The translations under genes were made by a program, and so were the position numbers. From Pseudomonas paracarnis (GTDB lineage Bacteria; Pseudomonadota; Gammaproteobacteria; Pseudomonadales; Pseudomonadaceae), in the NCBI RefSeq assembly GCF_904063055.1, contig NZ_CAJFCN010000013.1, positions 92,322-156,321 of the forward strand: a stretch of 64,000 bases of DNA. Direction: 5' to 3'. The notes under the pieces are model-generated. The model searched no databases and was not told the DNA's origin. It saw nothing but the letters and a program-made list of their open reading frames with translations. Each line of letters begins with the position of its first letter. Positions within the stretch are counted from its first letter, which is position 1. Below, piece by piece: positions 17,330-27,099 of this stretch.

Positions 17330-19639
17330 TCAGTCCTCCAATAACGGCAGCAGCAGGATAAACGTCGAGCCCTTGCCCAGCTCACTTTCACACACGATGC
17401 GCCCACCGTGCCGCTCCAACACTGCTTTAACCATGGTCAGCCCCAGTCCAAGCCCCTCACTGCCTTGAGCCGAATCGAAACGTCGGTATTGGTTAAACAA
17501 CTCCGGCAGATCCTCAGGCGCAATCCCCGGTCCCTGGTCGCTTATCCTGCATTCCAACCAACCTTGCGCACTGCCATGCCTCAACCTGACGGTGGTACCG
17601 GATGGGGAGTATTTGATCGCGTTCTCCAGCACATTGAACAACGCCCGGGTGAGCAGCGATTGGTCGGCGTAGACCATGGCCTCGTCCGCCTCATCCAGGT
17701 CGTGAACCAAATGGATGCCCTTCAACTGCGCAATCACCGCCACTTGATCAAAGGCGTCCATCACCAGCATGGCAAACAGGGTGGGCTGGAACTGGTAACC
17801 GTCCGCTTCAGCCTTGGCCAATTGCACAAAGGATTCAGTCAGGCTCAAGGCCCGCCGCACCTGCTGTTCGATCTGGGTAAACACCGGGGACTCCCCGTTG
17901 TGCACGTCCAACAGGGCAAGGATCGCTGAGTGCGGTGCACGCAGGTCGTGGGAAAGGAAACGCAGCATCGTCTCGCGGTGCTGCTGGGCTTCACGCTCCT
18001 TGCTCAGGTCCGTGAGGCTCAACAACCAGCCGAGGGCGAAATCCCCTTCGGCAGGCAGCAAAGGGGCTAGCTCCATGCGCAAACTGCGTTGGTGGATATC
18101 GCGAAACTCGACCAGTTCCAGTGCCGATAGGGCAGGGCGTACACCATTGTGCAGCGGGGGATAGCCTAGATCGGCGAGCTGTTCGACGAGGTTTTCGCCG
18201 ACCAGGTCATTGCCGAATACTTCACGGGCCACGCGGTTGGCCAACAGGATGCTGCCCTGAGGGTCGGTGATCAGCGTTGCTACCGGCAGGCACTCCAGCC
18301 CGTCAGCCATAAAGCGCCGCGTATCGCGTGTACGACTGACGGCTTGTTCAAGGGCAAAGATCCGCCCTTGCAGCACATCGCCCTTACTGGCGGGCGCGCG
18401 ACGACGTTCCGGAAGCACCTTGGGTTCGTTATCCAGACGTGCCAGTTCCCAGCCAAAGTAGGCGAGAATTACGCTCAGACGTCGCCAATTCCAGATCAGG
18501 TAACTCAGCAACAAACCGATCAGGCATGCTGCGGGGCTCCACCAGTGGCCCAGGCGCAATAAGCCCCATGAGCCCAGCAAAGCCACGGCCATGCACGCCA
18601 AGGTCATCCACAGGGCGTAACGGGGGCGCACAAGCAGAAGGCCCAGCAGCAGGGCCACCAGGGACGTTGCTAGCAACGCCGCGAACCAGCCGGGCAGATC
18701 GACGATGCTGCGACCCTGCAATAAACCATTCAGTACTTCAGCCTGGATCTCAACCCCCGCAGTGGTGCCCACGGTGGAAGAGAGCGGCGTCACGAAACGA
18801 TCGGCCATGCCATAGGCTGAGGCGCCGATCAGAACCAGGCGACCCCGCAGCGACTCGGGAGCTACCTCGCCGCGTAGTACGCTGACGTAGGACAGACTGG
18901 GAAAATGGTCTGGTTCCGAAGTGAACGGCACACGAATCTCATGTTCCTGATGCCAGTGCCCTCCAGTAGGCTCTTGTGGCAGGCCCGGCATCGTCTCGGC
19001 ATGCTCGCTCATGGCGAACGCCAGCCACGCCAACTGAGGAAGCGTGCTCCCCGGCGGGCCTTCACGTAGATACACGCTGCGCACCACACCGTCGTTGTCC
19101 GCTTCGACGTTGATGTGACCGACACCCTTGGCGCACTTGAGCAGTGGCGACAACGGCGCTATGGGAGCCTTGGGGCTGACGCTGCTGTCTCCGGCGATGG
19201 GCAGCAATACATTGCCGGCTTTGCATACGGCATCGGCCAGGCGCTGCTCGTCATTACTGTGGTCGGTCTCACTGAAGATCACATCCAACAAAATGCCCGC
19301 CGGCTGTGCGGCGTTCACGCGTTCAATCAGCTCGGCATGTACGCTGCGCGGCCAGGGCCATGGGCCAAGTGCTTCCAGGCTGGGTGCGTCGATGGTCACC
19401 AGGACGATGCGTGGATCTACCGGCAAGGGCGTGAGGCGGCGCAGGCTGTCATAGAGCGGATTATTGAGCGCTAAGCCAGCGCTCAAGGATAAGTAGGCCG
19501 TAAAGGGCAGGAGTACCAAACCGATCAGCAGCCATTCACGAACCAACCCATGGAACAAAAGCTGGGCCTGGGTAGGTTGGCGTTTCTCGGTTTTGCGCCA
19601 GAGCTTCACAGGGCTAGCGCCATGAGGGGGCCAAGGCAT
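17330..19639 (-). CDS. CHASE2-domain membrane sensor histidine kinase
   Basis: 769 residues. Order: N-terminal membrane helix (about 34-58), extracytoplasmic CHASE2 sensing domain (about 60-315), a cluster of three helices (about 318-385), a PAS-like domain (about 445-545), then the HisKA dimerisation domain with FLSHDLRAPH (phospho-acceptor His564) and a HATPase_c domain with ENAIKYSPSG (N box), DQGPGIAPEDL (G1) and EGLGLGLTM (G2). The signal sensed is unknown. It is divergent from an OmpR-type regulator gene 380 bases away, its likely partner. The start has no clear ribosome site; GTG ten codons on is an alternative. Confidence 0.92.
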   Translation of the reverse strand: MPWPPHGASPVKLWRKTEKRQPTQAQLLFHGLVREWLLIGLVLLPFTAYLSLSAGLALNNPLYDSLRRLTPLPVDPRIVLVTIDAPSLEALGPWPWPRSVHAELIERVNAAQPAGILLDVIFSETDHSNDEQRLADAVCKAGNVLLPIAGDSSVSPKAPIAPLSPLLKCAKGVGHINVEADNDGVVRSVYLREGPPGSTLPQLAWLAFAMSEHAETMPGLPQEPTGGHWHQEHEIRVPFTSEPDHFPSLSYVSVLRGEVAPESLRGRLVLIGASAYGMADRFVTPLSSTVGTTAGVEIQAEVLNGLLQGRSIVDLPGWFAALLATSLVALLLGLLLVRPRYALWMTLACMAVALLGSWGLLRLGHWWSPAACLIGLLLSYLIWNWRRLSVILAYFGWELARLDNEPKVLPERRRAPASKGDVLQGRIFALEQAVSRTRDTRRFMADGLECLPVATLITDPQGSILLANRVAREVFGNDLVGENLVEQLADLGYPPLHNGVRPALSALELVEFRDIHQRSLRMELAPLLPAEGDFALGWLLSLTDLSKEREAQQHRETMLRFLSHDLRAPHSAILALLDVHNGESPVFTQIEQQVRRALSLTESFVQLAKAEADGYQFQPTLFAMLVMDAFDQVAVIAQLKGIHLVHDLDEADEAMVYADQSLLTRALFNVLENAIKYSPSGTTVRLRHGSAQGWLECRISDQGPGIAPEDLPELFNQYRRFDSAQGSEGLGLGLTMVKAVLERHGGRIVCESELGKGSTFILLLPLLED

Positions 19640-20019
19640 TGATGGTCGTTAAGTAAAGATGTCATAAGCCCAGGATCCCTCTCCATGGGGTTGCGATGAA
19701 GTGCATGCGGTGTTCTGAAACCAGTGAAGCTTATTTCGGTCTCATTGGAGGACTTCCCACGACCGCGCAATGAACGATACCGCACATTGGAGCGGGCATA
19801 ACGCCCCGGCGAGGCGATCACACCGACGCTTTTACGGAACGACAGGAGCCGGTATCTTCTTTGAGGATCGTAGTGGATTGAGTTTACGGCGCTTTCAGCG
19901 TATCGAGAGATCCAGGCACTGTAGAATCCGTCCATAATTATTCAGATTCATAGGCCGGCATTTGTACAGCATGTGCCCCCCATTCAAGCTCTCGTATTTT
20001 TGTAGGAAGGACCCCGCCC
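19640..20019. other. Intergenic region between divergent kinase and regulator genes; no gene seen
   Basis: About 380 bases without a convincing frame (short frames lack ribosome sites and homology) and without a recognised RNA. It must hold promoters for both genes. AGGAAGGAC just before the regulator's ATG is its ribosome site. No operator dyad was convincing. Confidence 0.5.
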
Positions 20020-20742
20020 ATGCGTGTCGCAATACTGGATGACGAACCCGCAGAGTTGCGACGGGTGGAACAGACACTGCGACAGATTCCCGGTCCGGCT
20101 GAACAGCCCTGGTCCCTGCATTTTTTTGAACGTGGCGAAGACCTGCTACGCCAGCTACGCCGGGAAACCTTTGACCTGCTGATCCTCGACTGGCAACTGC
20201 CGGATATCTCCGGGATCGCGTTATTGCGCTGGACCCGCGAGCACATGGAGTCGCCTCCCGCCGTTATCATGCTCACCAGTCGCGATGCCGAAAGCGATAT
20301 CGTGACGGCGTTGAACAGCGGGGCGGATGATTATGTCAGCAAGCCGTTTCGGCCCAACGAACTCAAAGCCCGAGTCAGCGCCGTGCTGCGGCGCCACGGT
20401 TTGCAAAAGTCGGCTACCCAGGAAGTGCAGAGCTTTAACGATCTGACGTTCGACGATGCCGAACTGACCGTCACCCGAGCGGGCAAGCCCATTAACCTGA
20501 CAGAACGGGAATACCGTTTGGCAAGTTGTCTATTTGCCAACCTGGCCCGACCGTTGTCTCGCGAGTACCTGTATGAGCGGTTCTGGAGCCACGAAGAAAT
20601 GGTGTCGTCGCGGCCGTTGGACACGCATATCTACCGCCTGCGCAACAAGCTAGGGCTGACCGCGGATCGCGGTTGGCAGCTGTTGACGATCTATGGGTAC
20701 GGGTATCGGTTGGAGAGTGTGACACCCGCTGTGGAAAGTTAA
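20020..20742 (+). CDS. OmpR/PhoB-type response regulator
   Basis: 240 residues. Receiver domain: acidic pair Asp7-Asp8, phospho-acceptor Asp57 in LLILDWQLPD, Thr in MLTSRDA and Lys108 in YVSKPFRPNE. After a linker, a C-terminal winged-helix DNA-binding domain (about 140-232: NLTEREYRLASCLF..., RPLDTHIYRLRNKLG, ...LTIYGYGYRLE). It presumably takes phosphate from the divergently encoded CHASE2 kinase. Targets are unknown. A parS site and a terminator follow. Confidence 0.93.
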   Translation: MRVAILDDEPAELRRVEQTLRQIPGPAEQPWSLHFFERGEDLLRQLRRETFDLLILDWQLPDISGIALLRWTREHMESPPAVIMLTSRDAESDIVTALNSGADDYVSKPFRPNELKARVSAVLRRHGLQKSATQEVQSFNDLTFDDAELTVTRAGKPINLTEREYRLASCLFANLARPLSREYLYERFWSHEEMVSSRPLDTHIYRLRNKLGLTADRGWQLLTIYGYGYRLESVTPAVES

Positions 20743-20751
20743 ACAGCCTGA

Positions 20752-20767
20752 TGTTCCACGTGGAGCA
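20752..20767. promoter_or_regulatory. parS centromere site (15 of 16 match)
   Basis: TGTTCCACGTGGAGCA matches the Pseudomonas parS palindrome TGTTCCACGTGGAACA except for one base. ParB bound here and spreading forms part of the origin-proximal partition complex. It lies in the gap between the regulator and gyrB. Confidence 0.85.
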
Positions 20768-20795
20768 TTTAAAAAATGCGCGACTACGAACCAAC

Positions 20796-20832
20796 AAAAA
20801 AGGCCAACGCTAAGCGTTGGCCTTTTCTTTTT
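20796..20832. terminator. Bidirectional intrinsic terminator between regulator gene and gyrB
   Basis: AAAGGCCAACGC and GCGTTGGCCTTT form a 12-base stem with T-runs on both strands, between convergent genes. Confidence 0.92.
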
Positions 20833-20847
20833 AGCAGATGTTCCTGA

Positions 20848-23265
20848 TCAGAAGTCCAGGTTAGACACCGCCAAAGCATTGCTCTCGATGAAGTCACGAC
20901 GAGGCTCGACCGCATCACCCATCAGGGTGTTGAAGATCTGGTCGGCGCCAATGGCGTCTTCGATGGTCACGCGCAGCATGCGACGTTGAGCAGGGTCCAT
21001 GGTGGTTTCCCACAGCTGATCCGGGTTCATCTCGCCCAGACCTTTATAGCGCTGGATGGTATGACGCTTGGTGCTTTCCGCCATCAACCAGTCCAAGGCT
21101 TCCTTGAACTCCTTGACCTGCTTCTTGCGTTCGCCACGCTGAATGTAAGCACCGTCGTCCAGCAGGGTGCTCAATTGCGCGCCGAGGGTAACCACGGTCT
21201 TGTAGTCGTTGCTACCGAAGAAGTCGCGGTTGAAGGTGACGTAATTGGACAGGCCGTGGGAAATCAGTTCGACCTCTGGCAGCCATACGTTACGTTCACG
21301 GTCCTCACGTAGGCTGGCTTTGTACACCAGGCCAGACTTCTCCACAGTACGCAGGCGCACTTCGTATTGGGCCAGCCAATCCTGCATGGCGGCGTGATCG
21401 CCCAACTGCTCCAGGCTCACGGCCGGCAGGTAGATAAAGTGCTCGGTCAGCTCCTGAGGGTACAGGCGCGACAAACGCTTGAGTGTCTTCATGACCATAC
21501 GGAAGTCGTTGACCAGTCGCTCCAGCGACTCACCGGAGATACCCGGCGCTTCGTCATTCAAGTGCAGGCTGGCATCTTCCAGGGCCGACTGCGTCATGTA
21601 CTCTTCCATGGCGTCGTCGTCTTTGATGTATTGCTCTTGCTTGCCCTTTTTCACTTTGTACAACGGCGGCTGGGCGATGTAGATGTAGCCACGCTCGATC
21701 AGCTCCGGCAACTGACGGAAGAAGAAGGTCAGCAGCAGGGTGCGGATGTGCGAACCGTCGACGTCAGCATCGGTCATGATGATGATGTTGTGGTAGCGCA
21801 GCTTGTCGATATTGTACTCATCGCGGCCAATACCGCAGCCCAACGCCGTGATCAAGGTGCCGACTTCCTGGGAGGAAATCATCTTGTCGAAGCGGGCCTT
21901 CTCAACGTTAAGGATCTTACCCTTCAACGGCAGGATGGCCTGGGTGCGACGGTTACGACCCTGCTTGGCGGAACCGCCAGCAGAGTCACCTTCCACCAGG
22001 TACAGTTCGGAGAGGGCAGGGTCCTTCTCCTGGCAGTCAGCCAGTTTGCCTGGCAGGCCGGCGATATCCAGCGCGCCTTTGCGGCGGGTCATTTCACGGG
22101 CCTTCCGCGCGGCTTCACGGGCGCGTGCAGCGTCGATCATCTTGCCGACAACCAGCTTGGCTTCGTTCGGGTTTTCCAACAGGAAGTCGGAGAAGTACTT
22201 ACCCATTTCCTGTTCAACCGCAGTCTTCACTTCGGAAGACACCAGCTTGTCTTTGGTCTGGGAGCTGAACTTCGGATCCGGTACCTTGACCGAGATGATC
22301 GCCGTCAGGCCTTCACGGGCATCGTCACCGGTGGTGGCGACTTTATGTTTCTTCGCCAAGCCTTCCGCTTCGATGTAGGTGTTCAGGTTACGCGTCAGCG
22401 CAGAACGGAAACCCACCAGGTGAGTACCGCCATCGCGTTGTGGAATGTTGTTGGTGAAGCACAACAGGTTCTCGTTGAAGCTGTCGTTCCACTGCAGGGC
22501 GATTTCCACGCCGATGCCATCTTCACGCTGGATGTTGAAGTGGAACACTTGGTTGACCGCGGTCTTGTTGGTGTTCAGGTATTCAACGAACGCTCGCAGG
22601 CCACCTTCATACTTGAACAGCTCTTCCTTGCCGCTGCGCTCATCCTTGAGGACGATGCCGACACCGGAGTTAAGGAAAGACAGTTCGCGAATCCGCTTGG
22701 CCAGGATGTCCCAGCTGAAGTGGATGTTTTTGAAGGTTTCTTCCGATGGCTTGAAGTGGATCTGGGTACCGGTGGTTTCACTGTCACCGACGATTTTCAT
22801 CGGCTCCTGTGGTACGCCGTGGACGTAGGTCTGTTCCCAAATCTTGCCGCTACGGCGGACAGTGAGGATCAGTTCTTCGGACAGGGCGTTCACTACCGAC
22901 ACACCTACACCGTGCAAACCACCGGATACTTTATAGGAGTTGTCGTCGAACTTACCGCCAGCGTGGAGCACGGTCATGATGACCTCTGCCGCCGAAACGC
23001 CTTCTTCTTTGTGCACGTCTACCGGGATGCCACGACCGTTGTCACGCACGGTGATGGATTCATCCGGGTGGATGATAATGCTGATGTCGTCGCAGTGACC
23101 GGCTAGAGCTTCGTCGATGGAATTATCGACCACCTCGAACACCATGTGGTGCAGACCGCTACCATCATCGGTGTCGCCAATGTACATACCGGGACGTTTG
23201 CGTACGGCATCCAAACCTTTCAGCACTTTAATGCTGGTCGAGTCGTACGTGTTTTCTTCGCTCAT
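20848..23265 (-). CDS. gyrB: DNA gyrase subunit B
   Basis: 805 residues. ATPase subunit of gyrase, which introduces negative supercoils. GHKL ATPase motifs in the first 220 residues (VVDNSIDEALAG; GGLHGVGVSVVNALS), transducer domain, then Toprim with EGDSAGGSAKQGRNR (catalytic Glu) and the DADVDG metal site, and the tail ending in the gyrase B C-terminal domain. It is the last of dnaA-dnaN-recF-gyrB, with a four-base gap after recF, so probably co-transcribed. Confidence 0.99.
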   Translation of the reverse strand: MSEENTYDSTSIKVLKGLDAVRKRPGMYIGDTDDGSGLHHMVFEVVDNSIDEALAGHCDDISIIIHPDESITVRDNGRGIPVDVHKEEGVSAAEVIMTVLHAGGKFDDNSYKVSGGLHGVGVSVVNALSEELILTVRRSGKIWEQTYVHGVPQEPMKIVGDSETTGTQIHFKPSEETFKNIHFSWDILAKRIRELSFLNSGVGIVLKDERSGKEELFKYEGGLRAFVEYLNTNKTAVNQVFHFNIQREDGIGVEIALQWNDSFNENLLCFTNNIPQRDGGTHLVGFRSALTRNLNTYIEAEGLAKKHKVATTGDDAREGLTAIISVKVPDPKFSSQTKDKLVSSEVKTAVEQEMGKYFSDFLLENPNEAKLVVGKMIDAARAREAARKAREMTRRKGALDIAGLPGKLADCQEKDPALSELYLVEGDSAGGSAKQGRNRRTQAILPLKGKILNVEKARFDKMISSQEVGTLITALGCGIGRDEYNIDKLRYHNIIIMTDADVDGSHIRTLLLTFFFRQLPELIERGYIYIAQPPLYKVKKGKQEQYIKDDDAMEEYMTQSALEDASLHLNDEAPGISGESLERLVNDFRMVMKTLKRLSRLYPQELTEHFIYLPAVSLEQLGDHAAMQDWLAQYEVRLRTVEKSGLVYKASLREDRERNVWLPEVELISHGLSNYVTFNRDFFGSNDYKTVVTLGAQLSTLLDDGAYIQRGERKKQVKEFKEALDWLMAESTKRHTIQRYKGLGEMNPDQLWETTMDPAQRRMLRVTIEDAIGADQIFNTLMGDAVEPRRDFIESNALAVSNLDF

Positions 23266-23269
23266 GCCT

Positions 23270-24373
23270 TCACTCCCGATGGTCGTGGGTCTGGGTGATA
23301 CGGCCTTGTTCCACGTGGAACAAAGCGACTGGCGTTTCCGTCTGCCAGCCTTCCCTCAATAATTCGTGGTCTACACAGGTGATAAACACCTGGCAGCGTA
23401 AGTCTTCCAACAAGCGGCATAGCGAGCGGCGGTGCTGCTCGTCGAGCTCTGACGGCAAGTCATCCACCAAATAAATGCACTGACCGCGTCGAGCCTGGCT
23501 AACCAAATGGCCCTGCGCGATACGCAACGCACAGACCACTAGCTTCTGCTGGCCGCGAGACAAGATATCCGCAGCATTGTGTGCACCTAATCTAAGGCGC
23601 AAATCAGCGCGCTGGGGGCCGGCCTGGGTGTGTCCGATTTGCTGATCCCGTTGCAAGGACGTTGCGAGCACTGCACTCAGCTCACGTTCTTTGTCCCAAC
23701 CCCGGTAATAACTCAGCGTCAGGCCCTCGAGGTCCAACAACTCGCTCAAGGTCTGCTCAAAGACTGGTTTCAAGGCTTTGATATAGGCGCGGCGGTATTC
23801 ATCTATTTCGTCGCTGGCCAGGCACAGTTCACGGTCCCAGGCTGCTTGCGAAGCGGCGTCAAGTGTACCATGCCGCAGCCATGAGTTCCGCTGCCGCAGG
23901 GCCTTCTGCAGCCGCTGCCAAGTGGCCATGAAGCGTGGTTCCACGTGGAACACGCCCCAGTCGAGGAATTGCCGACGGATTTTCGGGGCACCTTCCAGCA
24001 ATCGAAAGCTGTCGGGGTTGATCAGTTGCAACGGCAGGATCTCTGCCAGTTGAGCTGCGCTGCGCGCATTTTGCCCGTCGATTCGGATCTGAAATTCCCC
24101 ACCACGATCACGCGATATCCCCAGGCTGCTATGACCGCCCTCAGCCAGTTCCACTTGGCCAAATACGGTACAGGCCAATTGTTCGTACTGAATCACGGGT
24201 AACAAACGGGCACTGCGGAAGGAACGCGCAAGCCCCAGCAGATGGATGGCTTCCAGCACACTGGTTTTGCCACTGCCGTTGGCGCCATGGAGGATATTGA
24301 TGCGGGGGGAAGGGGAGAAGGTCACCGGGTGCAGATTGCGCACCGCGGTGACCGAGACGCGACTGAGGGACAT
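23270..24373 (-). CDS. recF: DNA replication and repair protein RecF
   Basis: 367 residues. An SMC-like ATPase acting with RecOR to load RecA on gapped DNA. Walker A GANGSGKTSV at residues 30-39; ABC signature-like LSRGQQKLVVCAL and Walker B IYLVDDLPSELD near the C-terminus. Two parS-type sequences lie within the coding region (23307-23322 and 23937-23952). Confidence 0.98.
   Translation of the reverse strand: MSLSRVSVTAVRNLHPVTFSPSPRINILHGANGSGKTSVLEAIHLLGLARSFRSARLLPVIQYEQLACTVFGQVELAEGGHSSLGISRDRGGEFQIRIDGQNARSAAQLAEILPLQLINPDSFRLLEGAPKIRRQFLDWGVFHVEPRFMATWQRLQKALRQRNSWLRHGTLDAASQAAWDRELCLASDEIDEYRRAYIKALKPVFEQTLSELLDLEGLTLSYYRGWDKERELSAVLATSLQRDQQIGHTQAGPQRADLRLRLGAHNAADILSRGQQKLVVCALRIAQGHLVSQARRGQCIYLVDDLPSELDEQHRRSLCRLLEDLRCQVFITCVDHELLREGWQTETPVALFHVEQGRITQTHDHRE
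23307..23322. promoter_or_regulatory. parS centromere site (perfect)
   Basis: A perfect 16-base palindrome TGTTCCACGTGGAACA, the Pseudomonas parS consensus, in the 3' part of recF. parA and parB are encoded 15 kb away on the other side of oriC. Confidence 0.95.
23937..23952. promoter_or_regulatory. parS centromere site (15 of 16 match)
   Basis: GGTTCCACGTGGAACA, one base from consensus, in the middle of recF. Together with those at 23307 and 20752 it forms a parS cluster 3-7 kb from oriC. Confidence 0.85.
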
Positions 24374-24393
24374 CTAGCTTCTGCTGAGCATGA

Positions 24394-25497
24394 TTACAGG
24401 CGCATCGGCATGACAACGTAAGCCGAGTCGTCGTTGTCGGATTCTTGTACCAGGGCGCTGCTGTTGGAGTCCGACAGGATCAGACGAACCTGTTCGGTAG
24501 TCATAACACCCAGCACGTCCAACAGGTAGCTCACGTTAAAGCCGATTTCCAGCGATGCGCCGTTGTAGTCGACACCCACTTCTTCTTCCGCCTCTTCCTG
24601 TTCCGGGTTGTTGGCCTGGATTTTCAGTTGACCGTTGGCCAGCTGCAGGCGAATACCACGGTACTTTTCGTTGGACAGAATCGCAGTACGGCTAAAGGCT
24701 TCACGCAGAGCCTGACGATCACCGACCACCAGCTTGTCGCCACCTTTAGGCAACACACGCTCGTAGTCCGGGAACTTACCGTCTACCAACTTGGAGGTGA
24801 AGGTGAACTCACCGGTGGTCGCGCGAATGTGGTGCTGGCCCAACACGATGCTGACATTGCCGTCCGGCTCGGTGAGCAAGCGCGCCAGTTCAAGGATACC
24901 TTTGCGTGGAACGATCACTTGGTGACGATCCGGCTGACCGATATCGGCACGCATCGAGCACATCGCCAGGCGGTGACCGTCGGTGGCTACAGCACGGATG
25001 ATGCCTTCCGAGACTTCCAGCAGCATACCGTTGAGGTAGTAACGCACGTCCTGCTGGGCCATTGCGAAGCTGGTGCGCTCGATCAAACGACGCAGCTTGC
25101 TTTGCTCCAGGCTGCACGTCAGCGAGCCAGGGCCTTCTTCTACGGTTGGAAAGTCATTGGCCGGCAAGGTCGACAGGGTGAAACGGCTGCGGCCTGCCTT
25201 GACCACCAACTTCTGCTCATCCACCTTGATGTCGATCAGCGCATCGTTAGGCAGGCTTTTGCAGATATCCATCAGCTTGCGCGCCGGCACGGTGATCTCG
25301 CCGGGTTCGGCAGGCTCTTCGAGCTGGACACGACCCACCAGTTCGACTTCCAGGTCGGTACCGGTCAAGGACAACTGTTGCCCCTCGACCACCAGTAATA
25401 CGTTGGAAAGCACCGGCAAGGTCTGTCGGCGCTCGACGACGCCTGCGACCAGTTGCAGGGGTTTCAACAGGGCTTCGCGTTGAATGGTGAAATGCAT
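24394..25497 (-). CDS. dnaN: DNA polymerase III sliding clamp (beta subunit)
   Basis: 367 residues, normal length. Three similar clamp domains of about 120 residues each; two subunits form the ring that tethers Pol III and many repair proteins. The C-terminal MPMRL end, part of the partner-binding cleft region, is conserved. Between dnaA (38 bases upstream) and recF (20 bases downstream), probably one operon. Confidence 0.99.
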   Translation of the reverse strand: MHFTIQREALLKPLQLVAGVVERRQTLPVLSNVLLVVEGQQLSLTGTDLEVELVGRVQLEEPAEPGEITVPARKLMDICKSLPNDALIDIKVDEQKLVVKAGRSRFTLSTLPANDFPTVEEGPGSLTCSLEQSKLRRLIERTSFAMAQQDVRYYLNGMLLEVSEGIIRAVATDGHRLAMCSMRADIGQPDRHQVIVPRKGILELARLLTEPDGNVSIVLGQHHIRATTGEFTFTSKLVDGKFPDYERVLPKGGDKLVVGDRQALREAFSRTAILSNEKYRGIRLQLANGQLKIQANNPEQEEAEEEVGVDYNGASLEIGFNVSYLLDVLGVMTTEQVRLILSDSNSSALVQESDNDDSAYVVMPMRL

Positions 25498-25535
25498 GGT
25501 CTAGTCCCTTGCCTTAATAAGCTGCGCTGGTGTCA

Positions 25536-27056
25536 TCACGTAGTCAGTGTACGCAGCAGGTTCTTGTAGTCCTCGCGAATATCCGCGTCGGATTCCTTAA
25601 GTTCATTGATCTTGCGGCATGCGTGCAAGACCGTGGTGTGGTCGCGTCCGCCAAACACATCACCGATTTCCGGCAGGCTGTGGTTGGTCAACTCCTTGGA
25701 GAGGGCCATGGCAACCTGGCGTGGACGTGCTACCGAGCGCGAACGGCGCTTGGACAGCAGGTCGGAAATCTTGATCTTGTAGTACTCGGCCACGGTGCGC
25801 TGGATGTTATCCACACTCACCAGCTTGTCCTGCAAGGCCAACAAGTCCTTCAAGGACTCGCGAATCAGCTCGATGGTGATATCGCGACCCATGAAGTGCG
25901 AGTGGGCGATGACCCGCTTGAGCGCGCCTTCCAGCTCACGCACGTTGGAACGGATGCGTTGGGCGATGAAGAACGCAGCATCGTGAGGCAGATCGACTTT
26001 AGCCTGGTCGGCCTTCTTCATCAGGATCGCAACGCGGGTTTCCAGCTCCGGTGGCTCCACGGCAACCGTCAGGCCCCAGCCGAAACGAGACTTCAGACGT
26101 TCTTCCAGGCCTTCGATTTCCTTCGGGTAACGGTCACTGGTCAAGATGACCTGCTGGCCACCTTCGAGCAGGGCGTTGAAGGTGTGGAAGAACTCCTCTT
26201 GGGAACGTTCCTTGCGGGCAAAGAACTGAATGTCATCGATCAACAAGGCATCAACGGAGCGGTAGAAACGTTTGAACTCGTTGATGGCGTTGAGCTGCAA
26301 GGCCTTGACCATGTCGGCCACGAAGCGCTCCGAATGCAGGTAAACCACCTTGGCATTCGGGTTCTTCTTTAATAGGTGGTTACCGACGGCGTGCATCAAG
26401 TGCGTCTTACCCAAGCCCACGCCGCCATAAAGGAAGAGCGGGTTGTAACCATGCTTGGGGTTATCGGCGACCTGCCAGGCGGCCGCTCGGGCCAGCTGGT
26501 TGGACTTGCCTTCGACAAAGTTCTCGAAGGTAAACGTGCGGTTCAGGTAACTGGTGTGCTTGAGCGCGCCTTCTACCTGCACAGTACGTTGCTCGGAGCG
26601 CACGGGCGCCTGTTGAGAGCTGGCACCGGCCATCGGGTCGAAGCTGTCGCGGGACGGCTCTTCATTCTCTGGCGCATTATTTTTGCGCGACGACGGCTTG
26701 GACGGCGCAGCTGCCGGTGCAGGTGCTGCGGCGACAGGCGCCACTGCAGCTTGGGCTTGCGACGCGGCGGCGGCCAATGGCGCATTCGGCGCGGCGCGGG
26801 GAGCTGAACTGCGCTTGCTGCCTATTAATAAGGAGAGAGCAGGCGCCAGGCCGTTGCCATGTTCGTCGAGCAATTCGAGAACGCGGCCCAGGTACTTCTC
26901 GTTGACCCAGTCGAGGACAAAACGATTGGGCGCATAGACACGCAACTCGTCGCCTTCGGCTTCGACCTGTAGCGGACGGATCCAGGTGTTGAATTGCTGG
27001 GCAGGCAGCTCATCGCGCAAAAGCTCCACGCATTGCTGCCAAAGTTCCACTGACAC
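25536..27056 (-). CDS. dnaA: Chromosomal replication initiator protein DnaA
   Basis: 506 residues from a GTG start (protein MSVELWQQC), normal for the genus. Domain I (1-75) interacts with helicase partners; domain II is a long low-complexity Ala/Pro linker (about 80-165); domain III AAA+ carries Walker A GGVGLGKTHL (211-220) and Walker B LLIDDIQFF; domain IV has the DnaA signature GGRDHTTVLHACRKI that binds TTATCCACA boxes. It lies beside oriC and reads away from it. A perfect DnaA box within the gene at 25807-25815 and several upstream could support autoregulation. Confidence 0.99.
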   Translation of the reverse strand: MSVELWQQCVELLRDELPAQQFNTWIRPLQVEAEGDELRVYAPNRFVLDWVNEKYLGRVLELLDEHGNGLAPALSLLIGSKRSSAPRAAPNAPLAAAASQAQAAVAPVAAAPAPAAAPSKPSSRKNNAPENEEPSRDSFDPMAGASSQQAPVRSEQRTVQVEGALKHTSYLNRTFTFENFVEGKSNQLARAAAWQVADNPKHGYNPLFLYGGVGLGKTHLMHAVGNHLLKKNPNAKVVYLHSERFVADMVKALQLNAINEFKRFYRSVDALLIDDIQFFARKERSQEEFFHTFNALLEGGQQVILTSDRYPKEIEGLEERLKSRFGWGLTVAVEPPELETRVAILMKKADQAKVDLPHDAAFFIAQRIRSNVRELEGALKRVIAHSHFMGRDITIELIRESLKDLLALQDKLVSVDNIQRTVAEYYKIKISDLLSKRRSRSVARPRQVAMALSKELTNHSLPEIGDVFGGRDHTTVLHACRKINELKESDADIREDYKNLLRTLTT

Positions 27057-27099
27057 GGATATCCCCTAAGTTGAAAGCCGGTGAGGCAAAAACAGCCGC

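Noticed and set aside
19606..19935. 109-residue minus-strand frame upstream of the kinase
   Set aside because: Overlaps the kinase start, no homology; lies in the shared promoter region.
21367..23106. 579-residue antisense frame over gyrB
   Set aside because: Shadow of gyrB; no recognisable domain.
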